This document shows positions 16,312 to 25,449 of a stretch of DNA of 64,000 nucleotides, in pieces. Below the pieces are notes generated by a model. It worked only from the letters and a program-made list of their open reading frames with translations. It did not search any database and was not told where the DNA came from. The stretch's first letter is position 1; each line of letters starts with the position of its first letter. Source of the stretch: Falsiroseomonas ponticola (GTDB taxonomy: Bacteria; Pseudomonadota; Alphaproteobacteria; Acetobacterales; Acetobacteraceae). Made by a program: the position numbers and the translations under genes. Location of the stretch: assembly GCF_016805305.1 (NCBI RefSeq), contig NZ_JAERQN010000008.1, forward strand, positions 248,001 to 312,000. The letters are read 5' to 3'.

Positions 16312-16770
16312 TCAGAGGAGGCGCAGCGGGCCATCATTCTTGACCTCCTCCATCACGGCGTAGGTCCGCGTCTCCTTCACCCCGGGCAGGCTCAGCAGCA
16401 CCTCGCCCAGGAAGCGGCGATAGGCGGCCATGTCGGCGAGCCGCGCCTTGACCAGGTAGTCGAAGCCGCCGGCGACCATGTGGCATTCCAGCACCTCCGG
16501 TGCGCGCGTCACGGCCTCCGCGAAGCGGGCGAAGGCGTCGGGGGTGGTCTTGTCGAGCAGCACCTCCACGAAGGCCAGCAGGCCGAGGCCGAGCTTCTGG
16601 GGGTTCAGCCGGGCGCTGAAGCCCAGGATGTAGCCCTGGGCCACCAGGCGGCGGAAGCGCTCGCTGGTGGCGGCGGGGGAGAGGCCGATGCGCTCGGCCA
16701 GCTCCGCATCGGTGATGCGGCCGTCGCGCTGGAGGATGTCCAGCAGGCGGAGGTCGATCCTGTCCAGCAC
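16312..16770 (-). CDS. Lrp/AsnC-family regulator (PutR-like)
   Basis: 152 residues: N-terminal HTH (LDILQRDGRITDAELAERIG, then SPAATSERFRRL), then the RAM/AsnC ligand-binding domain (VLECHMVAGGFDYLVKA, LPGVKETRTYAVM). It begins with GTG at 16770. It is divergent from putA. In other alphaproteobacteria the equivalent gene (putR) activates putA in response to proline, and this PutA lacks its own DNA-binding domain, so that role is well supported by context. Confidence 0.92.
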   Translation of the reverse strand: MLDRIDLRLLDILQRDGRITDAELAERIGLSPAATSERFRRLVAQGYILGFSARLNPQKLGLGLLAFVEVLLDKTTPDAFARFAEAVTRAPEVLECHMVAGGFDYLVKARLADMAAYRRFLGEVLLSLPGVKETRTYAVMEEVKNDGPLRLL

Positions 16771-16797
16771 CGGTGATCCTTCGGGTTTATGGGCTTC

Positions 16798-16818
16798 TGG
16801 CCATTGATCCTATGGCCA
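16798..16818. promoter_or_regulatory. Inverted repeat between the Lrp-type regulator and putA
   Basis: TGGCCAT-N7-ATGGCCA is a perfect 7-bp inverted repeat in the 121-bp divergent spacer. It is placed 27 bp from the regulator start and 73 bp from putA. It is a natural candidate for the Lrp/PutR binding site. A second short repeat, GGTGATCC, occurs on both sides of it. Confidence 0.5.
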
Positions 16819-16891
16819 CCGGCACAAAACGCCAGATGGTGATCCGGCGTCGCGGCCCCTAGCCTTCGGGCGCCGAGACGGAGCCGCCGCC

Positions 16892-19800
16892 ATGACCCCG
16901 CCCTTTGCCGACCTGCTGGCCGATGCGCCTGCCCGCGAAGCGCTGCGCCGCACCGTCACCGCCGCCACGCGACGTGCGGAGACGGATTGCCTGCCACCGC
17001 TGATCGAGGCCGCGCGGCTCGACGGCGCTGCCCAGGCCGAGGCGACGGCGCTGGCGCGGGACCTCGTCACGACGCTCCGCGCCCGCCCCCGCCGCGGCGG
17101 GGTGGAGGCGCTGGTGCAGGAATTCTCGCTCTCCTCGGAGGAGGGCGTCGCGCTGATGTGCCTCGCGGAGGCGCTGCTGCGCATCCCCGACGACGCGACG
17201 CGCGATGCGCTGATCCGCGACAAGATCGGCGGCGGCGACTGGGCGGCGCATCTCGGCCATTCGCCCTCCCTCTTCGTCAATGCGGCCACCTGGGGCCTGG
17301 TGGTGACGGGGCGGCTGAGCGCGACGGCGACCGAGGGCGGGCTGGGCGCGGCGCTGACCCGGCTGGTGGCGCGGGCCGGGGAGCCCGTGATCCGCCGCGG
17401 CATGGACATGGCCATGCGCATGATGGGGGAGCAGTTCGTCCGCGGCGAGACGATCGAGGAAGCGCTGAGGCGCGCCCGCGCCATGGAGGCGAAGGGCTTT
17501 CGCCATTCCTTCGACATGCTGGGCGAGGCGGCGATGACGGCGGCGGATGCCGCCCGGTATCTGAGCGCCTATGAGGGCGCGATCCACGCCATCGGCCAGG
17601 CGAGCGCCGGGCGCGGGATCATGGAGGGTCCGGGCATCTCCATCAAGCTCTCCGCGCTCCATCCGCGCTATTCCCGCGCGCAGCGGGGCCGCGTGATGGC
17701 GGAGCTGCTGCCGCGGCTGCTCGGCCTGGCGCGGCTGGCGCGGCGCCATGACATCGGACTGAACATCGATGCGGAGGAGAGCGAGCGGCTGGAGCTGTCG
17801 CTCGATTTGCTGGAGGCGCTCTGCGCGGACCCGGCGCTGGCGGGCTGGAACGGCATCGGCTTCGTCATCCAGGCCTATCAGCGGCGCGCGCCCTTCGTCA
17901 TCGACGTCGTCGCCGACATGGCGCGGCGGACCGGGCGGCGGATGATGGTGCGGCTGGTGAAGGGCGCCTATTGGGACAGTGAGATCAAGCGCGCGCAGCT
18001 GGACGGCCAGGCGGACTTCCCGGTGTTCACGCGCAAGGTCCATACGGATGTCTCCTACCTCGCCTGTGCGAAGCGGATGCTGGCGGCGCCGGATGCGATC
18101 TTTCCCCAATTCGCCACGCACAACGCGATGACGGTCGGCGCCATCCACGCCATGGCGGGGCCCGATGCGGATTACGAATTCCAGTGCCTGCACGGGATGG
18201 GGGAGCCGCTCTATGAGGCGGTGGTGGGGCGGCTCGGCCGCGCCTGCCGCATCTACGCGCCGGTCGGCACACATGAGACGCTGCTGGCCTATCTGGTCCG
18301 GCGGCTGTTGGAGAACGGCGCCAATTCCTCCTTCGTCAACCGCATCCATGACCCGGCCGTGCCGGTGGAAGCACTGCTGGAGGATCCCGTCGCGGTGGCG
18401 TCCTCGCTGACCCCGGTGGGACGCCCGCATGACGGTATCGCGGCGCCGCGCGCGATCCTCGGCGCGTCGCGCGCCAACAGCGCGGGGATGGACCTGGCGG
18501 ATGAGGACAGGCTGGAAGCGCTGGCCGCGACGCTGCGCGCCGGCACGCTGGATGCCGGCAGCGAAGCACGCCCCGTGCTGAACCCCGCCGACACGCGCGA
18601 CATCGTCGGCACGGTGCGCGACGCGACGCCCGATGCCGTGCAGGCCGCGATCGCCGCCGCCGATGCCGCCGCGCCCGGCTGGGAAGCGACACCCGCCGCG
18701 ACCCGCGCCGCGATGCTGGAACGCGCCGCCGACCTCATGGAGGCGCGCATGCCGGCGCTGCTCGGCCCGATCGTGCGGGAAGCCGGGAAGTCCCTGCCCA
18801 ACGCCATCGCGGAGGTGCGGGAGGCCGTCGATTTCCTGCGCTACTACGCGGCGGAATCGCGCGGGCTGGCGGGACGTGCGCTCGGGCCCATCGCCTGCAT
18901 CGCGCCGTGGAATTTTCCCCTCGCCATCTTCACGGGGCAGGTCGCCGCCGCGCTCGCCGCGGGGAACACGGTGCTCGCCAAGCCGGCCGAGGAAGTGCCG
19001 CTGATCGGCGGAACAGCCGTCGCGATCCTGCATGAGGCTGGCGTGCCGCGGGACGTGCTGCACCTCGTTCTGGGCGATGGCACGGTCGGCGCGGCGCTGG
19101 TCGCGGACCCGCGCGTGCAGGGCGTGATGTTCACGGGATCGACGGAGGTCGCGCGCCTCATCAACCGTGAACTCGCGAAACGCCTCGGGCGGGATGGGCT
19201 GCCGGTGCCGCTGGTGGCGGAGACGGGCGGGCAGAATGCGCTGGTGGTGGACAGTTCTGCCCAGCCGGAACAGGTGGTGGCGGATGTGCTGGCCTCCGCC
19301 TTCGACAGCGCCGGCCAGCGCTGCTCCGCGCTGCGGCTGCTCTGTGTGCAGGAGGAGGTGGCGGAAACCGTCATCGCCATGCTGAAGGGCGCGATGGCGG
19401 AGCTGCGTGTGGGGCGGCCAGATCGCCTCGACACCGATGTGGGGCCGGTGATCTCCGCCGAGGCGAAGGCGGGGCTGCTGGCGCATGTGGAGGCGATGCG
19501 CGAGGCCGGCCACGCCATGCATGCGCTGGCCCTGCCGCCGGACTGCGACCACGGCCACTTTGTCGCGCCGACGCTGATCGAGATCGACGACGTGAGCGCC
19601 CTGACGAAGGAAGTTTTCGGCCCTGTCCTGCATGTGCTGCGCTTCCGGCGCGACGGGATGGAGGCGCTGATCCGCGACATTGCCGCCACCGGCTATGCGC
19701 TGACCTTCGGCGTTCATTCGCGCATCGACGAGACCATCGACCGCCTGGTGGAGGCCGCGCCGGCGGGCAACGTCTATGTCAACCGCAGCATCATCGGCGC

Positions 19801-20437
19801 CGTCGTCGGCGTGCAGCCCTTCGGCGGGCATGCCCTGTCCGGCACCGGGCCCAAGGCGGGCGGGCCGCTCTATCTGCGGCGGCTGATGCGCGCCGCGCCG
19901 GATGCGCGCAGTGCGGCGGCGACACCGGCGGCGGAGAGCTTTCTCGCCTGGCTTCAGGCCGCCGGCCATGACGAGGCCGCCGCCTTCTGCGCCGATGCCA
20001 TCGCGGCCTCGCGCCTCGGCGAGGACCGGCTGCTGCCGGGCCCGGTCGGCGAGAGCAACCGCTACCGTGTGGAACCGCGCGGCCGCGTCCTGTGCGTGCC
20101 CGTCACGGAAGATGGCGCCTGGTGTCTCGCGGCCGCCGCGCTCGCCGCCGGCAATGCGGTGCGTGTCGTGGCACCCGCCTCCTTCCGCCTGCCGCCCGGC
20201 CTGGTGGAGCGCGTGGAGGCCGTGCAGGCGGAGGATTGTGCCGCCGTGCTGGCGGAAGCGGAGGGCACGGCACTGGTCACGCTCGCGCAGCACATCGCCG
20301 CGCTGGATGGGCCGGTCCGACCCGTCCTGGCGCTCCGCGATGCCGCCTCGCTCGACATGCTGGTGGCGGAGCGCGCCATCAGCACCAACACCGCGGCGGC
20401 TGGCGGCAATGCCAGCCTGATGAGCCTCGCGGCCTAG
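16892..20437 (+). CDS. putA: Bifunctional proline dehydrogenase / L-glutamate-5-semialdehyde dehydrogenase
   Basis: PutA oxidises proline to glutamate in two steps, passing the P5C intermediate internally. The 1181-residue protein lacks the ribbon-helix-helix DNA-binding segment of E. coli PutA, so it is the bifunctional, non-repressor type. The FAD-containing PRODH barrel covers roughly residues 100-440 (SIKLSALHPRY, LNIDAEESERLELSLD, RLVKGAYWDSEIK). The NAD-dependent P5C dehydrogenase covers roughly 530-990, with nucleophile Cys811 (GQRCSALR) and the glutamate of VAETGGQN. A further C-terminal domain follows. Its stop shares CTAG with the convergent puuE. Confidence 0.97.
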   Translation: MTPPFADLLADAPAREALRRTVTAATRRAETDCLPPLIEAARLDGAAQAEATALARDLVTTLRARPRRGGVEALVQEFSLSSEEGVALMCLAEALLRIPDDATRDALIRDKIGGGDWAAHLGHSPSLFVNAATWGLVVTGRLSATATEGGLGAALTRLVARAGEPVIRRGMDMAMRMMGEQFVRGETIEEALRRARAMEAKGFRHSFDMLGEAAMTAADAARYLSAYEGAIHAIGQASAGRGIMEGPGISIKLSALHPRYSRAQRGRVMAELLPRLLGLARLARRHDIGLNIDAEESERLELSLDLLEALCADPALAGWNGIGFVIQAYQRRAPFVIDVVADMARRTGRRMMVRLVKGAYWDSEIKRAQLDGQADFPVFTRKVHTDVSYLACAKRMLAAPDAIFPQFATHNAMTVGAIHAMAGPDADYEFQCLHGMGEPLYEAVVGRLGRACRIYAPVGTHETLLAYLVRRLLENGANSSFVNRIHDPAVPVEALLEDPVAVASSLTPVGRPHDGIAAPRAILGASRANSAGMDLADEDRLEALAATLRAGTLDAGSEARPVLNPADTRDIVGTVRDATPDAVQAAIAAADAAAPGWEATPAATRAAMLERAADLMEARMPALLGPIVREAGKSLPNAIAEVREAVDFLRYYAAESRGLAGRALGPIACIAPWNFPLAIFTGQVAAALAAGNTVLAKPAEEVPLIGGTAVAILHEAGVPRDVLHLVLGDGTVGAALVADPRVQGVMFTGSTEVARLINRELAKRLGRDGLPVPLVAETGGQNALVVDSSAQPEQVVADVLASAFDSAGQRCSALRLLCVQEEVAETVIAMLKGAMAELRVGRPDRLDTDVGPVISAEAKAGLLAHVEAMREAGHAMHALALPPDCDHGHFVAPTLIEIDDVSALTKEVFGPVLHVLRFRRDGMEALIRDIAATGYALTFGVHSRIDETIDRLVEAAPAGNVYVNRSIIGAVVGVQPFGGHALSGTGPKAGGPLYLRRLMRAAPDARSAAATPAAESFLAWLQAAGHDEAAAFCADAIAASRLGEDRLLPGPVGESNRYRVEPRGRVLCVPVTEDGAWCLAAAALAAGNAVRVVAPASFRLPPGLVERVEAVQAEDCAAVLAEAEGTALVTLAQHIAALDGPVRPVLALRDAASLDMLVAERAISTNTAAAGGNASLMSLAA

Positions 20438-21387
20438 GGCCCGACCTTCGCGATCTGCTCCATGCCCGGCTGGTACGGGAAGGTCGCGCGCCAATGCTCC
20501 GCGATCTCCGCCCGACGCGCGACCCAGACCCCCTCGAACTTCCCGATATAGTCGAGGAAGCGCATCAGCCCCGCCGCGCGCGCGGGATGGCCGATGGAGC
20601 GGAGATGCAGGCCGCAGGACATCATCTTCGGCTGCGTCCGTCCCTCCGCATACAGCATGTCGAACTGGTCCTTGAGGAACTGGAAGTAGTCCTCCGAGGT
20701 CGCGAAGACGCCGCGGCCGAACTTGCTGTCGTTGGTCACCAGCGAATAGGGCACGATGAGCTGCGGCTTGCCGTCCTGCAGCACCCAGTAGGGCAGCTCG
20801 TCATTGTAGCAGTCGCTGTCGTAGCGGAAGCCGCCTTCCTCCACGAGAAGCCCGCGCGTGTGCACGCTGGGTCCATAGCGGCAATACCAGCCGAGCGGGC
20901 GCGACCCGATGGTGCGCTGCAGGCTCTCCACCGCCAGGCGGATATGCTCGCGCTCCTGCTCCTTGGTCAGCTTGTAGTGCTCGATCCAGCGCCAGCCATG
21001 GCAGCAGATATCGTGCCCGGCCTCCCGGATCGCCTCGGCCGCGGGCGGGTGGCGTTCCAGCGCCAGGGCGCAGGCGAAGATCGTCATCGGCCAGTTGCGC
21101 TCCGCGAAAAGCCGCATGATGCGCCAGAAGCCGACGCGGACGCCGTATTCGAACATGCCCTCCGCCGCCAGGTCGCGGCCGCCGGCGGGCACGACATTGG
21201 CCGCGCTCTCCGTCAGCGTGGCCTCGGAGAATCCGTCGCCATCCATCAGCGAGTATTCGGACCCTTCCTCGTAGTTCATGACGAAGTTGATCGCGATGCG
21301 CGCGCCGCCGGGCCAGCGGGGATGCGGCGGGTTGCGGCCATAGCCGATGAGGTCCCGGGCATAGGGGCCGGTCAGGGCGGAGGACAT
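20434..21387 (-). CDS. puuE: Allantoinase PuuE (polysaccharide-deacetylase fold)
   Basis: 317 residues. PuuE hydrolyses allantoin to allantoate without the metal site of classical allantoinase. Diagnostic motifs are YGRNPPHPRWPGGARIAINF near the start, the NYEEGSEYS strand in place of the NodB aspartate dyad, CCHGWRWIEHY and GWYCRYGPS. It is divergent from allA across a 113-bp spacer, which supports a ureide-breakdown role. Its stop codon overlaps the putA stop in a shared CTAG. Confidence 0.9.
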   Translation of the reverse strand: MSSALTGPYARDLIGYGRNPPHPRWPGGARIAINFVMNYEEGSEYSLMDGDGFSEATLTESAANVVPAGGRDLAAEGMFEYGVRVGFWRIMRLFAERNWPMTIFACALALERHPPAAEAIREAGHDICCHGWRWIEHYKLTKEQEREHIRLAVESLQRTIGSRPLGWYCRYGPSVHTRGLLVEEGGFRYDSDCYNDELPYWVLQDGKPQLIVPYSLVTNDSKFGRGVFATSEDYFQFLKDQFDMLYAEGRTQPKMMSCGLHLRSIGHPARAAGLMRFLDYIGKFEGVWVARRAEIAEHWRATFPYQPGMEQIAKVGP

Positions 21388-21500
21388 GGGCGCTGCTCCG
21401 TGGTCATCCCGCCATCATGCCGCAAGCCGCGCGCCGCGCCAGCCATTGGAGCGGCCGCGCGCTTCCGCCATGCTGGCGCCTTCGCTGGAAGGACCACCGC

Positions 21501-21989
21501 ATGACCCGCCGCCTGGTGCTGCAACCGCTGACGCAGGCGGCCTTCGCCCCCTTCGGCGATGTGGTGGAAGCCCCGCCGCCGGGGGCGCGCTTCCTGCTCG
21601 ACCAGACCATCGGCGGCACCGATGGCGCGACGCAGCCGCGCCTGTCCTTCAGCTGCTCGGAGCCCTGGGCCCTGCCGCTGGAGGCGACGCGGATGGAGCG
21701 GCACAACCGCTCCTCCCAATGCTTCGCGCCCATGGATGTGGCGCGCTGGGTGATCCTGGTCGCGCCCGATGCCGGCGGAAGGCCGGCGGAGGCGGGGCTG
21801 CGCGCCTTCCTCGCCCGCGGCGACCAGGCCGTGAACTACCGCACCGGCACCTGGCACCACCCCGTCCGGGTGCTGGACCGGCCCGGCCGCTTCGCCGTGC
21901 TGATGTGGACCACCGGCACCACCGCGGATGACGAGGAATGGGCCACGCTGGCGGAGCCGGTCTCGATCCATCCGGCGGAGCCGGTCTAG
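21501..21989 (+). CDS. allA: Ureidoglycolate lyase
   Basis: 162 residues, close to E. coli AllA. It splits ureidoglycolate into glyoxylate and urea. The cupin-like fold shows LTQAAFAPFGDVVE at the start, MERHNRSSQCFAPM in the middle and YRTGTWHHPV later, all typical of the family. ATG 21501 follows GGAAGGA. With PuuE it covers two steps of the allantoin pathway; allantoate hydrolase and the uricase branch are not in the window. Confidence 0.92.
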   Translation: MTRRLVLQPLTQAAFAPFGDVVEAPPPGARFLLDQTIGGTDGATQPRLSFSCSEPWALPLEATRMERHNRSSQCFAPMDVARWVILVAPDAGGRPAEAGLRAFLARGDQAVNYRTGTWHHPVRVLDRPGRFAVLMWTTGTTADDEEWATLAEPVSIHPAEPV

Positions 21990-22056
21990 ATCCATGAGGG
22001 CTGACGCTTCGCGCCCGGCACGGTAAGCAGGCGCCACCAATGCCGGAGGATCACGC

Positions 22057-22293
22057 ATGACCCAACAGAACCCGGTCTATCTGCGCTGGCGCGCCGGGCG
22101 CCCCCAGCCGGAGGAGGAGCGCTTCGACAACCTCGATGCCGCGCTGGATGCCGTGGAGGCGCGGTGGGAGACGCTGCAGCACCAGGTGCCGCAGATCCTG
22201 GACCACCGCCGCATCCTGATGCTGAGCACGGCGGAGATCCTGCAGCTGGCGGAGGAGGAGGACGAGGCCCCCTCCCCCGACGCCAAGGCCTAA
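22057..22293 (+). CDS. Hypothetical small protein (78 aa)
   Basis: Unrecognised. It starts with YLRWRAGRPQPEEERFDNLDAALDAVE, resembling small DUF proteins where an aromatic/Arg strand is followed by a helix starting FDNLDAALD. The C-terminus is strongly acidic (EEEDEAPSPD). No signal peptide or membrane segment. It is 67 bp after allA with its own start, and its TAA interlocks with the stop of the convergent tannase-like gene. Confidence 0.7.
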   Translation: MTQQNPVYLRWRAGRPQPEEERFDNLDAALDAVEARWETLQHQVPQILDHRRILMLSTAEILQLAEEEDEAPSPDAKA

Positions 22294-23969
22294 CGCGCAG
22301 GCGCGAACCCCAGCGGGTCCGGCCGGGCGGTGCAGGTGAAACTCTCCGCCCGGTTGGGATCGCCGCTGCCGCTGTAGCGGGCATAGGCGGGGTAGCGGCA
22401 GGCCGGCATGGAGCGGACGGTCTGCAGCGTCTCCGGATGGATGTCGAAGGCGGCCGGCGCATCGGGCGGCGCGGTGCCGTCCAGCCAGCCCTCCAGGATC
22501 GACAGCGTGTCGAACTGGGAGGGGCCGACGACATTATGGCCGCTGCCAGCCGTGACGTAGAAGCGCAGGAAGCTGTCCGTCTCCGCCTGGCCCATCCGCG
22601 CCACCACGCTGCGGTAGTATTCCGCGACCATCGGCGTGCCGACGGCATTGTCGGCGGCGGGCTGCAGCAGGATCAGCTTGCCGCCACGGGCGCGGAAGCG
22701 CGTCAGGTCCGGGTCCGTCGCGTCGAAGAGCGTGGAGAGGTATTGCAGCCGCGCGGCGTGGCGCGTGGCCTGGAAGTGGAAGGGGTCGAAGGCCTCGTCC
22801 TGCACGATGGCGTGGCGCACCAGGATGGCGGCGAAGTTCAGCACGGCGCCGCGGCGCGGCTCGAACCCCCGCCCCGGCGGCAGCGGGAAGGAAGGCGGCT
22901 CCGCGCCCGTGACGTAGAAGGGCCACTGGTAGCGCGGCGCGTCCTCATCCCCCGTCACGCCGAAGCCGGGGTAGCGCGTGATGCCATGCGCGAGCGGCAC
23001 CTGCATCGACCAGGGCTCCCGGATCGCGTTCACCACGGCGATCTGCGCGTCGCTCAGGCAGCCCTGGCCGCGCGCGCCATCGGGGCAGCGCAGCGTCGCG
23101 ACATCGTTCGGGCATTCCAGGTAGCGGGCGATGATGCCGTCCCTGACGCCATCGGCCTCGTCGCAGCTCTGCCGCGTGCGCTCCGCCACCAGCCGAACCG
23201 CTGCCGCATCCAGCCAGCCGGACACCATGAGCGAACGGATGTGGTTGTCGGCCAGGTGGATGTAGAACCAGCTCAGCACCGGGGAGACGGCGATGACGCC
23301 GTCATAGTCATCGGGGAAGCGCTGCGCGACCATCAGCGCCTCGCGCCCCCCCGCTGATTCGCCGTTGAAGATCACGCGGGTTGGCGCGCTTCCATAGGCG
23401 GCCTCGATGACGCGCAGCGCCACGTCGCGCGTCTTCTTCATGGACTCGACGCCCCAGTTCCGCATCGCCTCGTCATTGCGCATGAAGGCGACGTCGTTGC
23501 CCTGGTGGCCGCCATCGCCGCCGAAGGTCGCGTAGCCCAGCGCGATGGGATAGGGCGCGGTCAGCGGCACGGGATCGAAGCGGGCGGAGGCCTTCTGGCC
23601 CGGCGCGGTGATGACGGACCCGCCGAGCCCGCCACCGCCGGATTGCAGCGCGCGGCCGTTCCAGGAAAGCGGCAGGTTGACGTTGAACAGGATGCGTGGC
23701 GCCGCGGGATCGACGGGCCGGATCTCCCCCTGCACGTTGCAATGCACGGGCAGCGCCTGCGCGAACTCCCCATCGGGATGCGGGCGTGGTGGCGTTTCCG
23801 CCAGGCGCCGCGCCGTGGTGACGGCGGCACCGCCGGTCGGCAGGCCGATGGCGGCGGCGGGAATGGCGAGGCCCGCCAGCTCCTCGCAGCGCTGCAGCGC
23901 CGTGGGCTGCGCATCGGCCGGTTGCGCGAGCAGCGCCAGCAGGCCGAGCGTGATCGATACCCGTCTCAT
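22290..23969 (-). CDS. Tannase/feruloyl-esterase-family alpha/beta hydrolase
   Basis: 559 residues with a Sec-type leader (ITLGLLALLAQPADA). The Ser nucleophile motif is FNGESAGGREALMVAQRFP and the C-terminal half has the acid and SGHNVVGPS histidine region. Paired cysteines around the active site (QSCDEADGVRDGII) recall the CS-D-HC arrangement of tannases and feruloyl esterases. It probably cleaves ester-linked aromatic acids in the periplasm. It is the last gene of the minus-strand operon led by the deacetylase at 29988. Confidence 0.88.
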   Translation of the reverse strand: MRRVSITLGLLALLAQPADAQPTALQRCEELAGLAIPAAAIGLPTGGAAVTTARRLAETPPRPHPDGEFAQALPVHCNVQGEIRPVDPAAPRILFNVNLPLSWNGRALQSGGGGLGGSVITAPGQKASARFDPVPLTAPYPIALGYATFGGDGGHQGNDVAFMRNDEAMRNWGVESMKKTRDVALRVIEAAYGSAPTRVIFNGESAGGREALMVAQRFPDDYDGVIAVSPVLSWFYIHLADNHIRSLMVSGWLDAAAVRLVAERTRQSCDEADGVRDGIIARYLECPNDVATLRCPDGARGQGCLSDAQIAVVNAIREPWSMQVPLAHGITRYPGFGVTGDEDAPRYQWPFYVTGAEPPSFPLPPGRGFEPRRGAVLNFAAILVRHAIVQDEAFDPFHFQATRHAARLQYLSTLFDATDPDLTRFRARGGKLILLQPAADNAVGTPMVAEYYRSVVARMGQAETDSFLRFYVTAGSGHNVVGPSQFDTLSILEGWLDGTAPPDAPAAFDIHPETLQTVRSMPACRYPAYARYSGSGDPNRAESFTCTARPDPLGFAPAR

Positions 23970-23992
23970 TCCCGTTCCCCCCTGTTGCGCCG

Positions 23993-24412
23993 TCAGCGCG
24001 GCGGCGTTGCGCCGACCGGATGGGCGGCGAAGTATTCCGTATCGACGGGCCGCGGCTTCCAGTCCGGATTGGTCGGCCAGTCCACGAAGCGCGTCGCCAC
24101 ATCCTCGCCGTAGCGGACGCGGAACAGCAAGGTCCGCTGCGGGCCGTTGGTGTATTCATGCACCTCGCCCGGCGGGTGCACGACGAAGCGGCCGGGCGTG
24201 ACATCCACGCTGCCCTCCGGCGTCCACATCACGCCGCCGCCCTCGAAGCAGAAATAGATCTCCGTCGCCCAGGGGTGGCAGTGGTTGGGGCTGACCTGGC
24301 CAGGTTCCCAGCAGGCCACGGTGAAGTCGCCGCCGGCGCTGCGGCCGAGGATCTTCTCCACATGGCGCTGCGGGTTCCAGACCTGTTCGGCGCGAAGGTC
24401 GAAGCTGTGCAT
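23993..24412 (-). CDS. Cupin-domain protein
   Basis: 139 residues, a single small beta-barrel. The metal-site motifs are PNHCHPWATEIYFCFEGGG and PGRFVVHPPGEVHEYTN, giving the His-His-Glu and His ligands of typical cupins. No leader peptide. The function (small dioxygenase, isomerase or binding protein) cannot be fixed from sequence. It is 12 bp downstream of a Bug receptor gene and 23 bp before the tannase-like gene. Confidence 0.88.
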   Translation of the reverse strand: MHSFDLRAEQVWNPQRHVEKILGRSAGGDFTVACWEPGQVSPNHCHPWATEIYFCFEGGGVMWTPEGSVDVTPGRFVVHPPGEVHEYTNGPQRTLLFRVRYGEDVATRFVDWPTNPDWKPRPVDTEYFAAHPVGATPPR

Positions 24413-24424
24413 GTCCGTCGTTCC

Positions 24425-25396
24425 TCAGTTGTCGAGCTGGATGCGGGCCGTGCGGATCACCTCGGCCCAGCGGGACGTCTCCTCCCGCAATCGGGTCGCG
24501 AAATCGTCGGGGCTTTCATCCATCGCTTCCAGCGCCTGGCGGCGGAAGGCGTCCTGCGTCGCCTCGCTGCGCGCCACGGCGCCGCAGGCGGCGTGGATGG
24601 CGTTGACCAGCGGCGCCGGCGTCGCGCGCGGGACCAGCACGCCGAACCAGGACCGGACATCGAGTGGCGGCTCCCCCGCCTCCGCCAGGGTCGGCACCTC
24701 CGGCAGCATGGCGCTGCGCGTGGTGGCGAGCTGCGCGATGGCCCGCGCCCGCCCCGCCGCCAGCAGCGGCTGCACCGCCAGCAGGTTGCTGATGACGAAG
24801 TGGATCTGGCCGGAGACGAGGTCCGTCGCGGCATGGGAGCTGCCGCGATAGGGGATGTGGGTCAGCGCCGCGCCGCTGCGGCTGGCGATCAGCTCCCCGG
24901 CCAGATGCTGCTGCGATCCCGCGCCGGGGGAGCCGTAGGAGAGGCCGCCTGGCGTGCGCCGCGCCAGCGCCAGCAGTTCCGCCACCGTCGCGGCCGGCAC
25001 GTTCGGCCCCACCGCGATGACGTTGGGCGAGCTGGCCAGGATCGCGACCGGCGCCAGGTCGCGCTCCACATTGAAGGGCGCGTTGCGGATCAGGCTTGGA
25101 TTGATGGTCAGGTTGCCCGCGGCGGCGACCAGCAGCGTGGTGCCATCCGGCGCCGCGCGGGCGACGGAAGCGATGCCGATGCTGCCGCCGCCACCGGGCC
25201 GGTTCTCCACCACCGCCGGCACGCCGATTTTCGCCTGCAGCCCCGCGGCCAGCAGCCGGGCCAGCGCATCGACGGGCCCGCCCGGCGTGAAGGGCGCCAC
25301 CAGCGTGACGGCGCGATCGGGCCAGGCGGGCTGCGCGCGGGCCGGCAGGGCGAGTGCCGCGCCGGCCAGCGCCAGCAGGGAACGACGGTTCGTCAT
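24425..25396 (-). CDS. Orphan Bug-family periplasmic receptor 1
   Basis: 323 residues with a leader MTNRRSLLALAGAALAL ending ARA, then AWPDRAVTLVAPFTPGGPVD, the Bug ligand-contact loop, followed by ENRPGGGGSIG and PYRGSSHAATDLVSG. ATG 25396 is preferred to 25402 because the GGGAGGAG ribosome site would touch the latter. No TctAB membrane genes are close, so it must share a transporter or serve as a sensor, as known for other Bug proteins. The start and stop lie within tight operon spacing. Confidence 0.9.
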   Translation of the reverse strand: MTNRRSLLALAGAALALPARAQPAWPDRAVTLVAPFTPGGPVDALARLLAAGLQAKIGVPAVVENRPGGGGSIGIASVARAAPDGTTLLVAAAGNLTINPSLIRNAPFNVERDLAPVAILASSPNVIAVGPNVPAATVAELLALARRTPGGLSYGSPGAGSQQHLAGELIASRSGAALTHIPYRGSSHAATDLVSGQIHFVISNLLAVQPLLAAGRARAIAQLATTRSAMLPEVPTLAEAGEPPLDVRSWFGVLVPRATPAPLVNAIHAACGAVARSEATQDAFRRQALEAMDESPDDFATRLREETSRWAEVIRTARIQLDN

Positions 25397-25449
25397 GGCC
25401 ATCTCCTCCCGGCCGCTATCGCGGCTCTGGTTTCGTTACTGCCCGGGCG

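Noticed and set aside
16859..20494. A 1211-codon open frame on the minus strand antisense to putA
   Set aside because: It is the GC-rich mirror of a well-conserved gene, with His/Arg/Gln-biased low-complexity protein and no recognisable domain.
20434..21387. Chitin-type polysaccharide deacetylase
   Set aside because: The metal-binding Asp pair is replaced (NYEEG), and the neighbour is allA, so allantoinase PuuE fits better.
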